From Sinotaia quadrata (taxonomy: Eukaryota > Mollusca > Gastropoda > Architaenioglossa > Viviparidae): 64,000 nucleotides of DNA. Positions within the stretch are counted from its first letter, which is position 1. The number at the start of each line of letters is the position of its first letter. Made by a program: the position numbers and the translations under genes. The notes below the pieces were generated by a model. The model was not told the origin of the DNA. It made no database searches and was given only the letters and a program-made list of their open reading frames with translations. The DNA lies in NCBI GenBank assembly GCA_028829895.1, contig CM054183.1:74821571-74885570 (forward strand), in the 5' to 3' direction. Positions 36,501 to 51,500 of this stretch are shown here, one piece after another.

Positions 36501-39500
36501 AACTTACCAAGACAAACATTGCAATAAAATCCACTTCTGTTGTATGAATTTATCTTAGCCTTGAGTAAATCATTTAATCACTAAACAGTCTTCAAGTACT
36601 GGATACTCTTCTTACCTTATTCCTAGATTTGTTTTAGTCCATACTTTTTTTTTTAAACATTCGCAAAGTGTACATGTACAAGTTTGCAGAGATATAAAAA
36701 GATTGCTAAGTATGTACTGCAGAACACTGGGGAAAGGAAAAAAGTACATAGTCTAAATCATATATCCCTCCTTCATTTTATCTGGTAAAAAATAAAAAAG
36801 AAACTGAGAATTTGATAGAAAATTTTTTTATTGAAAAACAATTTTCAATGTTAATTCTCATAAAAATGACAATTTACAATTATATTTATATTGTTTGTGA
36901 AGCATTAAAAAATATACATTTTCTTAAATAAGACCTGTTTTAGTGGAGATTTAAGAAAAAAATAATTCTTTCCATTTTTGTTAGGAATGATTGTAACAAA
37001 ATTAAATTTATACAAAGTGTTTTGTATTATTTTTTAAAATTTTATTTTAATCTACTATTTCCACTTGTTCATCTGCAGCTAAGAACACTTTGAAGATTTT
37101 GATTCCAGAGATGAACACTTTGACAGATGATCAGCTACAGAAGAATGCAGAGGATCTCTCTGTATGTTTTCTTATATTAACAGTATATGTACTTTTATTA
37201 ATTTTATTGAGATTTTTTTTTGGAATAGGACTTCTTAAAAATAGTAGTCAATTTAAATTTTGTTGTTTATTCAGTTCAGAAAGATTTTTTTCTTGTACAG
37301 TTTGATTTTTGTTGTTGTTTACATATGAACCAAAAAATGGCTGTTGAGCAATTTAATGCATATTGCTAAACTGAATAAAGAATTAGGAGAGTATATAAAA
37401 GCAAGTAACTGGAGATACAGAGAGCCAAGTGGTGAGAAACTGAAACATGGTCTAGATAATACAGATGATTAATTAGGATGATGGCTTCCAGCCTATGTTG
37501 ATTTTGCTGCCTGGCATGAGATTTGCTGCTGTTGTGAGAGTTGTAGATGGTGATAGGTAATATGGAGGATGGTTGACAGGAAAGTTGTAGAGTGATGATG
37601 TTTGCCATTTGGTTCATTGCTTTCCTGTTTTTAATGTCTGGTTGGTGGAGGCTTGCAGTATTGTTTAGATGGTTTTAGAATGAGTAGTAAACATCTCTCT
37701 AAATGAAGAGAGAGATACATACCTCTCAAATTGAAGTGATACACATCTTTCAAATGTAGTGATATACATCCTACACAATGCAGTGGTACACATCTGTCCG
37801 AATGGAGAGATACATATCCCACACAATGCAGTAGTATATATGTATCTAGTGATATGTGAAGTTATATGCATCTATCCAAGTGAGGTGGTATACATCTTTC
37901 AAAATAAAATGGGATACATCATTGAAAATGAAATGGTACTCAATAGGGACAGTGAGCAGGTGACAATGATGACCAAAACTCCTTTCCATTGAGTGCTCCC
38001 TCACCAACTTTGATCCAAATGGCTAGCAGTCTCTCAAAAATCTCTGATAATGACAGTCTTTGAATCTAAATTTATTAGAAAATATAAAGCAGTTTACAGT
38101 ATCTGAAACTTGTATAATGACAGCTATCAATATCAGCTGTTAAACCATTGTCAATGACATATTTGATTTATGACAATGTTTAATTATTTTATTTAAGATC
38201 ATGATGAATATATATTTGAAGCATTTTGTGAACCGAAACGTGTTGAAAATGGGAAATCCCACACATGTGGTGTCTCTGTAGTCTTTCTCCTTCAGCTGCT
38301 GGGTGTTAAACTTGATGTGAGGTCGATTGGCTATGTCTCTAAAAGCTCCTTGCTTGACTTTGATGGTTCCAATCAACAAGTGGTGGTCTGAGGCTACATC
38401 TGCCCCCCATTGGGATCTTGCAGGCATCATCTCCATTTCCTAGAGATAGTGATGTAGTCTATCTGGTTTTTGGTGTTGTCGTCTGGTGAGATCCAGGTTT
38501 CTTGTGTATGTCTTTATGCTGGAATACACTGCCACCAATGACTAGATCATTAAAAGCAAAAAGTCCGTGAAAAACTTGCCATTTTCATTCATTTCTCCAA
38601 GGGCCTGGATTCTCATAATCAATTCTTTTCCAAGGTTGTCTTTTCATATCTTGGCATTCAGGTCACCCATCAGTATCTTGATATCTCCCTTGGGTAACTC
38701 ATTAACTACTGTCTGGAGAGAATTGTAGAAATTTTCTTTTGCTTTTTCATGAGCATTGTTAGTAGGCAAGTAGCATTGGATGAATTTAACTTTTCTCCCC
38801 TTGGAGTTGAATCTTGCTGTCATGATTCTAGGGGAGATTGGCTGCCATTCCATAAGGGTTCTGGCTGCTACTGGGGACATCATATTGGTAACTCCTTCTG
38901 TGTGGTCGTGGTTCTCGTCTGCATGTCCCGAGTAGAGGATTTTCTCTCCGCTGGCAAGTGATGTCATGTCAGACCCATTCCATCTGCTTTCACAATTTCC
39001 TAGTACTTGGATGTTGTATCTTTTCATCTCACTTGCCATTTGAGCTGCTTTTCCAGTTTTGTACATGGTTCATACGTTCCAAGTTCTGATCTTTATTGTT
39101 GCTTTCATCATCAGGAGATTTGTCAGCTGGTTGGCTTCCATGAGGCTTTCACCAATCTGCATCATCGTCCTCCTGTAGAAGCATCTCCCTGATTCAAGCA
39201 CTGGTTAGATTTCTTCTGTTGCTTTGGTTTCTGTAGTGTGTGGGTTTTTATAGGGTGGGGTTGCTGGCCCTAGGCCCAACCCTCCTCCTTTCTCATTCAG
39301 GCTTGGGACCAGCCATGGTAGAGTTATAGTATACATTAGCTTTTTGGATATCATGACTGGGAGTAATATTTATGTTCCTCTTATACAGAAGAAGCTAATA
39401 ATGTTTAATCTTACAGAAACTTAAGCATTTTACAATATTTATGCATAAATATATAAAATATATAAGATCTTATCACTTGAGAATTTCTTGTATGTATATT

Positions 39501-42500
39501 TGCACACAAATTAACAATAATGACCAAGTTACTTATACAGAAAAAATAAATCTGTGACAGTGACATGTGAAGAATGAGGTCTGAGCAAGCTTTATCATGG
39601 CTTTTGACATTATCTTTCTGTTGATTCTGTAAAACCATTCTTTCTGTCATGTCAAGAAGTGTCTTAGTTGAGTGCTGAAGGTCCATGAGCCAAACCACCA
39701 AAGTGTCCTGCTCACAGTACCAAAATATCTTGTGTCGAAGTGTCTGTCAAACCTGCCAACCATCTTGATATGTTTGTTACAGGACAAGCTGTGAAGTATT
39801 GCCAAACATTGAACAAGCAACAATGTTTGTGAATGCATATTAGTTTTCAATGAATTTAACTTTTCTAAACAAGATAAAGAGTAAAATAAAATACACATTG
39901 ATGATGGTGATATGCTTTCAAAAATATAGAATATTCAGCAGCACTAAACTTTTTAATATTGTGTACTGTAGTTGTCTCTAATAGGAATATTCTGAACACT
40001 TTTAAAAAATGTACTTTTATCTTATTATTTTCAGTGGAAGCTGAAGATGGAATAATTCTCTCAAATTCATGACTGATATACCCTGTTTATTACTACACAA
40101 AATTATTTTTTGCAGTCATTCATAATTCATAATTCCATATTTCATTCATTAAGTTAGATTTAAATTAACTGTATATTTAGCAAATACAGGGAACTCAGTC
40201 TGCATTTGAGTTGAATGCACCACAAAGAAACAAGGTTGAATCTTGAACATCTAATGTTAAGTGATCATAGCTACAAATAATAACTCATGTGCATTCCAGC
40301 AGTTTGTATTATATAATAAGGAAATTGGTATATTCTTAATACAACATTATTTAATCATTTAAAAACTAGGGAAACAATACAAACTGAAAAAAATAAGTAT
40401 CATAAATCATTTCAGACAATGCATTTATTGCTTTTGCTTAAAAGTTAAATTTAATTTTTGAAGGACAGGTTATTTTTTAATAAACTGTCAAGCCTGTAAT
40501 ATTGATCTTTTTTCAAGATGTAATACAACACTTCAAATACTAAAAACAAATAAGCTCTTCTCTGCCTTCTTAATTTTAGAATATCATTCATAACTATAAG
40601 ACAAGGTGTTAATGTAATGTTGCTTATTCACATATGCTACATCTTGGAGGTATGACAGTTGTGTCATAATATAATTAAATTATTATGTATTCTGTTTGTA
40701 AAAGCATTTAATATCTCATTTTTGGTATACTATTCCAATATTTTGGGGGTTGTACAATAAATTTGGCAGTACCATAATAAACAGTTGGTGATAGGTTATA
40801 TAATCAATGAAATAATAATTAATTAATAAATTAAATAATAATTAAGCTATTGTGCACTCTAACATTCATTTGCAATCACTTTAATCATTAGTATGTCATA
40901 CCATATAGAAATTGAGATTTTCTGTTCGGAATCATTTGCACATTTGAGAATAAACTGTTTTCAGTGTTGTCATTTTAAGTTTTTAAATGTTCCTCTTTGA
41001 TTTATTTTACAGTTCTTTGATGAGATTAAAATTGAAGATCCAAGGATAAGTGAACTTGGTAACAAAGCTGGACAGCCAAGTCCCTACCAGATTCTTCGAG
41101 AATGTCTAAGCAGGTAGGTCACTCTAATGAATTTGAAACATTTCTGTTGCTAGTATTGTGTTTTAAAATCATACACACACTCACAAAGCATGCATGTGCA
41201 CGTGAGTTTGTATATATTGATTATATTTATATTAATACATATAGACAATCCCACACACAAATTGCATATACACACACACACACATGTAAATATGCATTCC
41301 ACTATGCTTTGGGAAATGTCATTGCTGGAGATTTTTGGAGGTGGCAATTTTTTGCAGCATCATAGCAGTTTTTTATAAATCGATCCAACATAAGCAAATT
41401 TTCCTGCATCACTCTGATACAGGTTTATGCATGATTTTCTACTTTCCATCATACAGACAAAGGTGCTTCCCATTCACCCCACCCCCATATTGTACAGATA
41501 TAAGCACACAAGCATATCTGTTTTCAAAAGCAGACAGCTTTTTATATAAAGCCAAATTGAGGCTGATTTTGATGCTAATAGGAACTTAGTTCATTTTCGA
41601 ACAGTTTATGATTTCAACATGCGTTACTTATTTTAAAAAGAAATTTAAACCACTTGTAGCAAATGAAACCACTAACATTATTTGCAGCATGTGCTAATCA
41701 CAAAATGGCAGTGAGATTTCATAGTTCTGAGTCAAGCAATGTTATCTGTTCGGTCCCAATGATTTTTCTTCAAGTCAATGAAGAAAGGTCATTTTATGGG
41801 TTTCAGATGCAGGCAGATCATGATTTGAATGCAGATGATAGTGAGACTGCAAGTAATATTGTTCTTAATCAGGACAGCAATAGTAGCCAATTTGACTCCA
41901 ACATTAAAGTACAGACGAACCCACTTATCTCAACCTCGGTTAACTCACCAACCCTGTTATGTTGACGTTTTTGAAGTGGAACCACCAAAGTCCCTCTTTG
42001 TCTTAGCATTTTCTCATTGGTTATGTCAATTCTTTTATGTCGCTGAACCCTAATATCTCAAGCACAAAAGAGGGCCAAATTCACCACTTAACATTGGTTA
42101 TCTAGATCCTCATGACTAATCCGATTGCCGGCTTTTGAAAATGTTAGTTATCGATGCCACTTCACCATCTCACTAACAATAAATGGCCATGGCTTGTTAA
42201 CAACCTGTGGCTTAAACTTAATAAGGGCATTGTTTCCCTCATCGGGCACAATTCTGCCATGGGCAAAATAGGCACACTGATGCCTTTCAACTGGCTCACA
42301 CCTCTTTTATGTTGTTAAATTAGCCCACCTTTGAAGTAACCGCACTTACGATACTTTTCAGAGCTGTGTCAGAGCGAAATGACTCACAAATTTAATTTTG
42401 ACATTGGTTAGCTTTTTGTAAAAATGTACTACAGTGTACACCCCGCAGGTTTTTTGTGATTTTGTGTTTGTAATGTTAGAGAATATAATGAAAGGTTTGT

Positions 42501-45500
42501 AATTTTTATTGTATACACGTACTGATAAATCTCTGCTGTTAGTTGGTGCACATAAGCCAGAGGTGCACAAACCGCGGCCCGAGACAGGGCGCTATGCAGC
42601 CCCCCGAGGACTTTTGGATGTTACTCTTATTACGAATGTAAAGCACATTATTTCATTATTTTTGTGTTTTTTCTACTGAGCCATCCTTGTGGCAGCCCTC
42701 CACGCACTATCAATTGGAAATTTGACCCTCTGGCCTAAAAAGTTTGTGCACCCCTGACATAAGCCATTTGTTGTTAGCAAACATGTACACTGCATGTACA
42801 TTTTTATAGCATGCCGATCGCGTCATCAACAAATCGTGGCAATGCTGTTGTGTAAAAAATCAAAAACATATGCATGTACATTCTCATTTATTAATGCACA
42901 TCATATACAAATATTGAAGCATTTGTTTTCAAATAGACTGTTAAAGGCAAAAAGCAACAAAGCATTTTAGACTTTGTAAAGAAACCATAGTAACCATGTG
43001 TACATAAGCCTTTTGTTATTAGCAAACATGTACATGTATGTACATTTTTATAGCATGCCGCTCACGTCATCAAACAAATTGCGGCAACGCTCTTGTGTAA
43101 AAAATCAACAAAAACGTGCATGTACAGTCTCTTATTAACGCACATCATGTACAAACATTCAAACATTTGTTTTCAAGTAGACTGTTAAAGGAAAAAAGCA
43201 ACAAAGCATTTTAGACTTTGTAAAGAAACCATAGTAACCGCGTGCACATAAACATTTTGTACAGTATATGTACATTTTTATAGCATGCTGATCACGTCAT
43301 CAAACAAATTGCGGCAATGCTATTGTGTAAAAAATCAAAAACATGTGCATGTACATTCTCATTTATTAATGCACATCATGTACAAATATTGAAGCATTTG
43401 CAGAACTGCCTACCTTCTCTTGCTCTTACCTTGAATCACCTGCTCTTCCACTTTCATTTTCATTTTCAATTTTTTTTTCCCCTGATCAATTATGACAGGA
43501 TGAAAAACCTGCTTGTTTGTAATCTGCTGGAAGCTCTTCAACATACGAGTCCTTTTTTAACACTTCCAGAATCTTATTCATCAGCCATTATTAATTTTAG
43601 TTGACAAAACACAATTTCACTCCTGAAATAAATATTTTCTTTAAATATTTTTTTAATGTTTAGAAGTCAGATAAGCACAATTGGTGGGATAAGAACAATT
43701 CGGTGCATAACGTTTTACTGCCCATTCGACCGAAGACTTTTTCAAAAGGGCAGCCAAGTAGCAATAGTACATGCACAACACCGTGTCATTTTGACAATTA
43801 CAAAATATTTAATAAATAATATTCAGCTTACACGTAAGACAATGTATGCAGTATTCTTCAGAAATTATCCATCTGAAACTTTGACGAATTATATTGCAAT
43901 GCTAGGAAAAAGATTGGCATTTTCAATAACGGTGTTTGAAACTGCATAGAGGTTCAAATAATCATTTTTCTGGAATTCATTGTAATTATTCTAATATAAT
44001 ATATAAGGCTTCAAAATTTATTCTTTAAAAAATATAAGTTTTAAAACAAAAGTCATCGGCGATAAAGGAATGATCCTGAGTCAAATTTGTCTGATTATAA
44101 TTTACGGAATTGTGAACATTTACTCAAATTTTTAATTTTAATAATTTCTGCTAAAAAATTTAGAAATATATATATACGCATTACACATTATAATAGAATT
44201 TTAGAAGACATGATAATAAATACACATACCAGAAGACAAAGAAATGTATAAAATATTTTTAAAAAATAATAATCATATCCAATTCTTAATTAACAAAGCA
44301 TGCTTATTGAAGAATAATGTCTTTTTAATAACATTTCACAGGAAGACTTTCACTGTTTTTTCTCTTAGTCTAATGGATATGCCTAAATTTAGGGAAATAT
44401 AGGTGTTTTGTATATTTAAATAATTTATAAAATAAAATCTAAACCAGATATTCTAAAACTAACAACTGATATTGCTTTCTCATAACAAAGACAACATTTA
44501 TTCCAAATTTTATTAATGTAGATTGATAAATCTATTTTAAAAATTTTCCTCAAAGTATTCTGGTTGTATAGAATTAGAAAATAAAAAAAGACTGTAAAGG
44601 GTAGCATATTTAATTCTGTGTTGTTAAATGACTATCAGCAGTCCAATATGGTTTGGATAGGGTATATTTATAAAAAAAAATGAACAAACTTTGAACACAG
44701 TTTTCAAGTTCTGTAGTCTTTATTTTACTTTAAATGTGTTTTTCTCAAAATGACTTTTTTTTCCTCCGTTGAAGGCTAAGGCCCCTTTGGAATAGTTGTA
44801 ATTATTCCATGTCCCTGAAATTTGGTATAATAGTTACTCTTACATACAGTTAAAAGGTTGTGCAAAGGATGCCTTTATGCTTTAGGTTTTTTCAATCTTT
44901 TTTTTAATTCTACGTGTACTCCCCAAAATATATTTTATTTGGGTACAATAAAAGAAGAAAATTATAACGTTTTTTGTAAAATTTTTTTTAAGGCCTGTGT
45001 TCCTTTTGTGCTTGTCCAGTATATAATAAAAACTAAATATATTTTTAAAATTCATGTATGAAATAGTTAATGAATTTCTCCAACTGTCTATATTCTTAAA
45101 AATAATGTTCTTATGTTGAACACACACATACATACATACACATCCTGTGTCAACAGACTTTATAATATTATTTGTAAGTTTTTCAACTACGTTTTATTTT
45201 TCTTATTACCATATATATTGTATCCAAGGTTAGATATGCATTACATTGTGTATACTATTTTTCATAATTCATTTTTCTTTTCTATGTGTGTGTGCACACG
45301 TGTAGGTACATCCATATGCATAGTGTTCACATTGTAACAGAAATGATATTAAAATATTCATACCTTCATTATATTCATGAAACCTAAGCAACAGAAATGT
45401 ATTGTTGTTATTTGCTAGTTGTTTATTTGTTGCTTTCTTTATACATGTAATAAATACATTTTTTTCTTACAGAAACTATGGAATGGGTAATACAGATTGT

Positions 45501-48500
45501 GTTTTGGACATGAAGCCACTAAAACATCAAAACTGTGAATTTACAATAACTGTTGGCAAGCATAAAGCAACAGTAAGTTTCATCACTTTATGATTAAAAA
45601 GGGAATTTTTTTAAGAGATTGTAGAACATAGAAAATATTAAACGAATGCTAAAACTAGTAACGCCATCTTTTACTATTTTAATAAATGTTCATTATACAG
45701 TGTAAGATTTTGTATATATATTATATAATGGCAACCACATATGAGCATGCATGGTATATGAGAAAGAAGTGAGAGGGTGGAATATTTTCATTTATAGTAA
45801 ATATAAGCTCATCATCTTAATTAAATTTTTAGAGTTGAACTCTAAGCAGAAATATATCTTTTCATTCATTTTATTCAATAGATATATTTCTAAATGTGCC
45901 AAACATTTGCATTATTTCATATTTATTTTGTAAAAATGAAAAAGTCTGTGATCTATTTAATTTATTCTTCAAAACAGTTTGCATTGAGTATTATTATTAA
46001 GGTTAAATTGTAACATTTCCATCTAAAAGAATGATTAAGCTTTTGTTCCAGCTTCATTCAACATTTGGGGCTAGTAAACATATTAAATTGTATTCTTACT
46101 AAAGAGTTACTACTAGCATATATTGACATCTTAGTTCAGTGCTTCACATTATAAGTTAGTAGAAATTGTGTTATTTAGTATCAAACTAGAGCAGTAAAAA
46201 ATACTTTGTGCCTCTGTAACATTCAATAAATGTCTTTTGGGAAATCTCTATTGTCATCTGCTACACACTATTTTCAATAAAATGAAGTCTAGGATGCATA
46301 TTAATTATATTAATACTTTTACTTCTGGTATCAGCTTGCTCTAAGTGACCTCTGAACTATTTTTAAAATACCAGCCCAGATGTTATTTTGAAAATAAAAC
46401 TAGACTATTGGTAATTGTTAAGAATGAGTAAAATCAGTGTAATGAAGTGTTTAAATTTAACCAATATTTTGGGAATGCCGAATAAAGGATTGTGGCTTGT
46501 TGTGGTTGTGGTTTTTTGGGTTTTTTTAATATTTAGTTGCTATTGGAGTATTACATGTACTTTGATCTTTAGCAAAAACAATCAGTGTTGTTATATCATA
46601 AAAAAAATTTAGACATTATTTTATAAGTGTAACTTTTCAATAATCACTGTTTGAAATGAAATATTGTATTTAAAAATTTCTAATTCACATTAGAGTAGTG
46701 CAGAAAGAGGCTATATGGTTAGCTTCACCTAAGCAAATGTATCCTGTTCCTTGTCATCATTTACTCTCATTTCACTAAATTAAGAAATATGCTCAAGTTG
46801 TATTGACATAATAAATGTGTCACAGCTATATTTAATGGATTTTTATTTGTTGCCTTAAAGCAGGGGTCCACAAACCGCAGCCCAAGACAGTGCAGCCCCT
46901 GGAGCTAATTATTTCATTATTTGTGTTGATTTTTTTTTCTACTGAGCCCTGCAATCTGACTTGTAGCCCTCCACACACTATCAATTAGAAATTTGTCCTT
47001 CTGGCCTAAAAAGTTTGTGCACCCCGGCTTAAAGTTTATCATACACCATACAATTAAAAATCTGAAGTTTTCTTTGAAAAAAGTTATGAATGTACACATG
47101 GATCACAATACTTGACTGAACATAGGTATTGATGTATGTAGAAAAAATAGCAAATACAGTATGTCTACAGCTTCATATAAATGCAGAGCAACCTTCTCAA
47201 ATTATCATATCATTCATCCATTCTTAGCAGTGACAAAAATCAAGAACATCAATGTACGCCATTTCAATATCTATATATGTAATAAAAATTTTATAAATTT
47301 AGAAGTCTAGTCTAGCAAATTACAATCATTATGGTGCCTGCATATTTGGCCCAAAGCATTCATATTAGAAATATTATAATCACCCATAAGAAAATTCACC
47401 AAAATCAGGACCTTTGAATAAAAATCACAAACCATATACAAATTCTAAGTAATGATAAGCAACCATAAATAGATCCCATTGCTGAAAACAAAATAAAAAT
47501 CTTTAAGGCACACACACACACACAGAAACACACACAGAGGACCTCTTGTTCATTTTATTATGACAGTTTTATTATAACTGTAATTAGTGTAAATATCTCA
47601 ATAACTGCTTCCATCAGTTACTTTTCAATAACTGTATTCCATCAGTTTTATTTATAATTATAGTTTCAAAGTATTTTTGCTCAGACTTGTTTAATATATT
47701 CATTCTCATAGGTTTGCTTAGGTTTCTTTCTTTTACTCTGCTGTCAAGGGTAGTTGATCAATTTTTATCTTTGCTTGTGACATTTATTTTATCATTATTT
47801 TCAGGTGATTGCAAAGAGTAAGCGAAGTGGGAAGCAAAGAGCTGCTCAAGCTATTCTACAGGTATTCTATTTAAATTATGTTACCATTTTTCTTTCAACA
47901 AAAACATCATTTGTTTATAGTTGTTTGTGTTTTGACTTTGCATTTGGTATACTGTATTCACCAATACAGCAAATACATATACTATATTCTCTGACTATTT
48001 AAGTTGTTTCAGCCTAAGAGCAGTTATGTTTTATCTTGATTTTCATTTTATCTGTTTTATATATTTTGGTTTATTGTGCTATGCACTAGTAAAAGTACAT
48101 CTATATGTGTAATAGGTATTATAATCTTAGTATTCAATTTGAAACTCCAATTTATTCTTAGAACTCATTGGTAATCACATTAACTTGCTCTACCTTTAAA
48201 TTACCTTGCACTTAATGATAAACAACTTAAATCTTTGACTAAATCCTGTTTAAAAGTTATTTCTGTGCATGTGACAAGTATTATCTGCCTTGTGCAAATG
48301 ATTACAAATACAAGTGTTGCTTGAATACAGAACAGCACTAGTTAGCTGGACAGATCTGAACCAATAGTGATTTGGTACAGTCCTCTTTGAATTTTTTCTT
48401 AACTTCCTTTCAGGTTGCTCAGATCAAAATCTGAATATATTTTAATAATTGAACACATGTTTATATTTGTTTAAATCATATAATTTGTTTTTTGTGTTAA

Positions 48501-51500
48501 CCTGAATGTTGGACAATTAGACTCATACTGCTTGAAAAACTGCAAATACATGTATATATAAATGAATGACATTTACTGTAAGACCAAATAAAGAGTAGGT
48601 TTTATGGGAAACAAACTAAATCAAAAAGATTTTGTATATTGCTTACATAAGCAAATTTCATAAACCTGGTGAATAATTTAATAAAAGCCACTGAAAGAGT
48701 GAGTTTCTGTAAAATTTGTTCTTTCACCATTTACATATAATGAGGTTGTAGATGACAAAGAGCCACTCAGACATTCTTTTATATTGATAATTTGACACAA
48801 AGCATATATTTACCACTTTTTGTGCTATTACAAATTTTAACACATAACAAACAAGTCTTAGTTATATTTTGACCCAGAGCATTTACTTTATTTAATCAGT
48901 GGACCATAAATATCAGAATCATTTATTATTGCTATTCAAGAAGAAAGAATGTAGTTTATAGGCAATGAAACATTTACATTTACACAAATCACTTATCTGA
49001 ATGGAAGATCTTAGAAATTTATAATAATTTATAATATAAAGATAAGAATTATATTGATAAAGAATGCTAGTGAATAATTAAAATTAGCAATATGAAATCT
49101 AACAGTCATAAAAAAAATGATAATGTAGTTATGTTAGATTTGGAGTCAACACATCAAATAATAATATGATTTCTAAATATTCCATTATTTTCATACATTG
49201 TATATTAATATAATGAAGGTATTTATGCAAAAATTACAAAAAACTAGAGAGATTACAAGACTTATAACTGTCCAATTCTTTATGGGGAAAGTTATCAGTG
49301 CTCTTCATAATGGAATGATGCATTAGCACCTTGCTGTTGTCGTGGTTTTTTGATTAATGAGCATTTATATTTATTTTTAACTTTTTGAGTAAACTAGCAT
49401 ATATACCTGGCATTGCCAAAGTGAAAAAAAAAAACATAATTGAACTTTAAATAGCTTTTATCAGTTGAAAAAGAAAAATAAGACTTGTTTAATTAGTTCT
49501 GTATAAATATGTATAAATCCATCATTAAAGCTAATCCATTCATACATATTTTTGTGTTAAATGCAGCCCACAATACTCCCCATTTACTTGACTTACATGT
49601 CGGTGATGTTTTGAATAAGTATATTGTATTTATTTGATTCCCTTCTATTTTACTGTCTTAAGTCAACTCATAGATGACGTTGAGTAAATATTTCATTTTT
49701 ATACTCTGAAGCTTACACATGGCAGATGATAGTAGTTGTATTGCATAATATGCTGTATCCAAAGTTAATGACAGACATTTTTTCACTCTCTGAGACAATG
49801 TTTTTTTTTGAGGAAGTTTTATTGATTGACTTAAGAGCAGTAACATTGATGTGTCATCATAGATGGCGATATGGGTAATTGCTTAATATTCGTCCAATGA
49901 ACAATAGGTTGTTTGTGTGTTGTTTATGAAAAACACGGGACATGAATAGGGGACAGATTCTGGTGTATATTATATTTACATATATTTACTCAATCCAGTA
50001 AAACTCATTGTCTGCCATATGAGCAGATTGATTTACCTGTATGAGAACATCACTTATAGCCCAAATGTATGTCTAAACTATATAGTCACAACAGATATAC
50101 CAAATGTGCTTCAGAGCCGATTTACCAAAGTCTGTCCTTTGAAAATTAGTTTACCAAATGACCAATTTATCACAAGTCTTAAGATGGAAGATGCCCTTTA
50201 CAAAAAATCCACATGTGAAACATCCACCACTCACCTGCAAAGTAAACCAGCCGAAGAACTAAGTGCTCTAGCTAAACTACTAAAATATTAGAAGACCACC
50301 TCCACTATTCAACACCTCTCCCCTTCATTTCCATAAACATGTAGTTCTGTGGTCAGACCTCTTTTGTCTTTGAACAATCACCCCGGCTGTACCACAGAAT
50401 GCCTTGTCTAGCCATTGACCAGGCTTTTATATGAATAAGGGAATACCACTGCAATATATGAAATACATTCTTCTTGAGTTATCTTTTTTGAGTGAAAATT
50501 TGTTATTTTGGGGGTTTTGAAGCCTAAAATCCCCAGTTCAGGCTTCTGAGCATAAGTCTTAAAGCTTCCTGTCGTCAAGACACATCTATTGATACATGAT
50601 ATGTTGGGCTTAAAATGAGAATTCTTAGGTTTTACAGCGGACAAAACAGAAGTTCAAAATATAAATTTAGATATGAACATTTTCCAAGTTGTTTCATCTT
50701 AATCTTTACCAAAATGTTGAAGGAAAAGAAACTTAATTTACTTGTAAACCTGAATTTTATAAATATATATGCAAAAGCATATTATGAATTTCTCTTATAC
50801 CACAAAATATATCTCTGAATTGTTATATACATGTAAAATCAAATAGATATATTCATTCAATATTGGAATATATGTATGAAATAAATAGGTTTATATGTTT
50901 CATTTATTAAATGGATAATTGCACAGTACACTTCAGCAAATATGCTGAGCATATTTCATTTTACTGCACAGAAATTGCATCCACATGTACCAAGCTGGGG
51001 TTCACTTCTCCGACTTTATGGAAGTTCATCTGATAGAGGCCAAAATGCCAAGGTAAAGTTGTTTGTTAAACAGTATTATTTAATAAAACAAAATCAAATT
51101 AAAGGTAAAGTTATTTGTTAAACAGTTTTATTTAATCAAACAAAATCAACATTAAAGGTAAAATTATTTGTAAAAAGTTTTATTTAATCAAACAAAATCA
51201 CCATTAAAGGTAAATTTATTTGTTAAACAGTATTATTTAATCAAACAAAAATCGCCATTAAAGGTAAAGTTATTTGTTAAATAGTTTTATTTAATCAAAC
51301 AAAAACAACATTAAAGGTTTCTGGAATTCTTCTCTGGCTTGCCATTTTTTTACTTTTTACCTATTTCTATAGTTAAGAAAACAAACCTGATGAAGATATC
51401 AAGCATTAAAAATCCAATTTTTAAGAGTTCATTAAACTTTAAAGCATGATATACAAAATATATGCCATTCTTTTGTTACATTTTTTATAATAAAATCTGT

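Noticed and set aside
37631..37871. Minus-strand frames rich in SLH, PLH and CVPLHC words
   Set aside because: Frame-keeping 24-bp minisatellite, no start or splice context and no conservation visible.
51049..51320. Array with regular spacing considered as CRISPR-like
   Set aside because: Units are contiguous near-identical repeats without unique spacers, in a eukaryotic intron.
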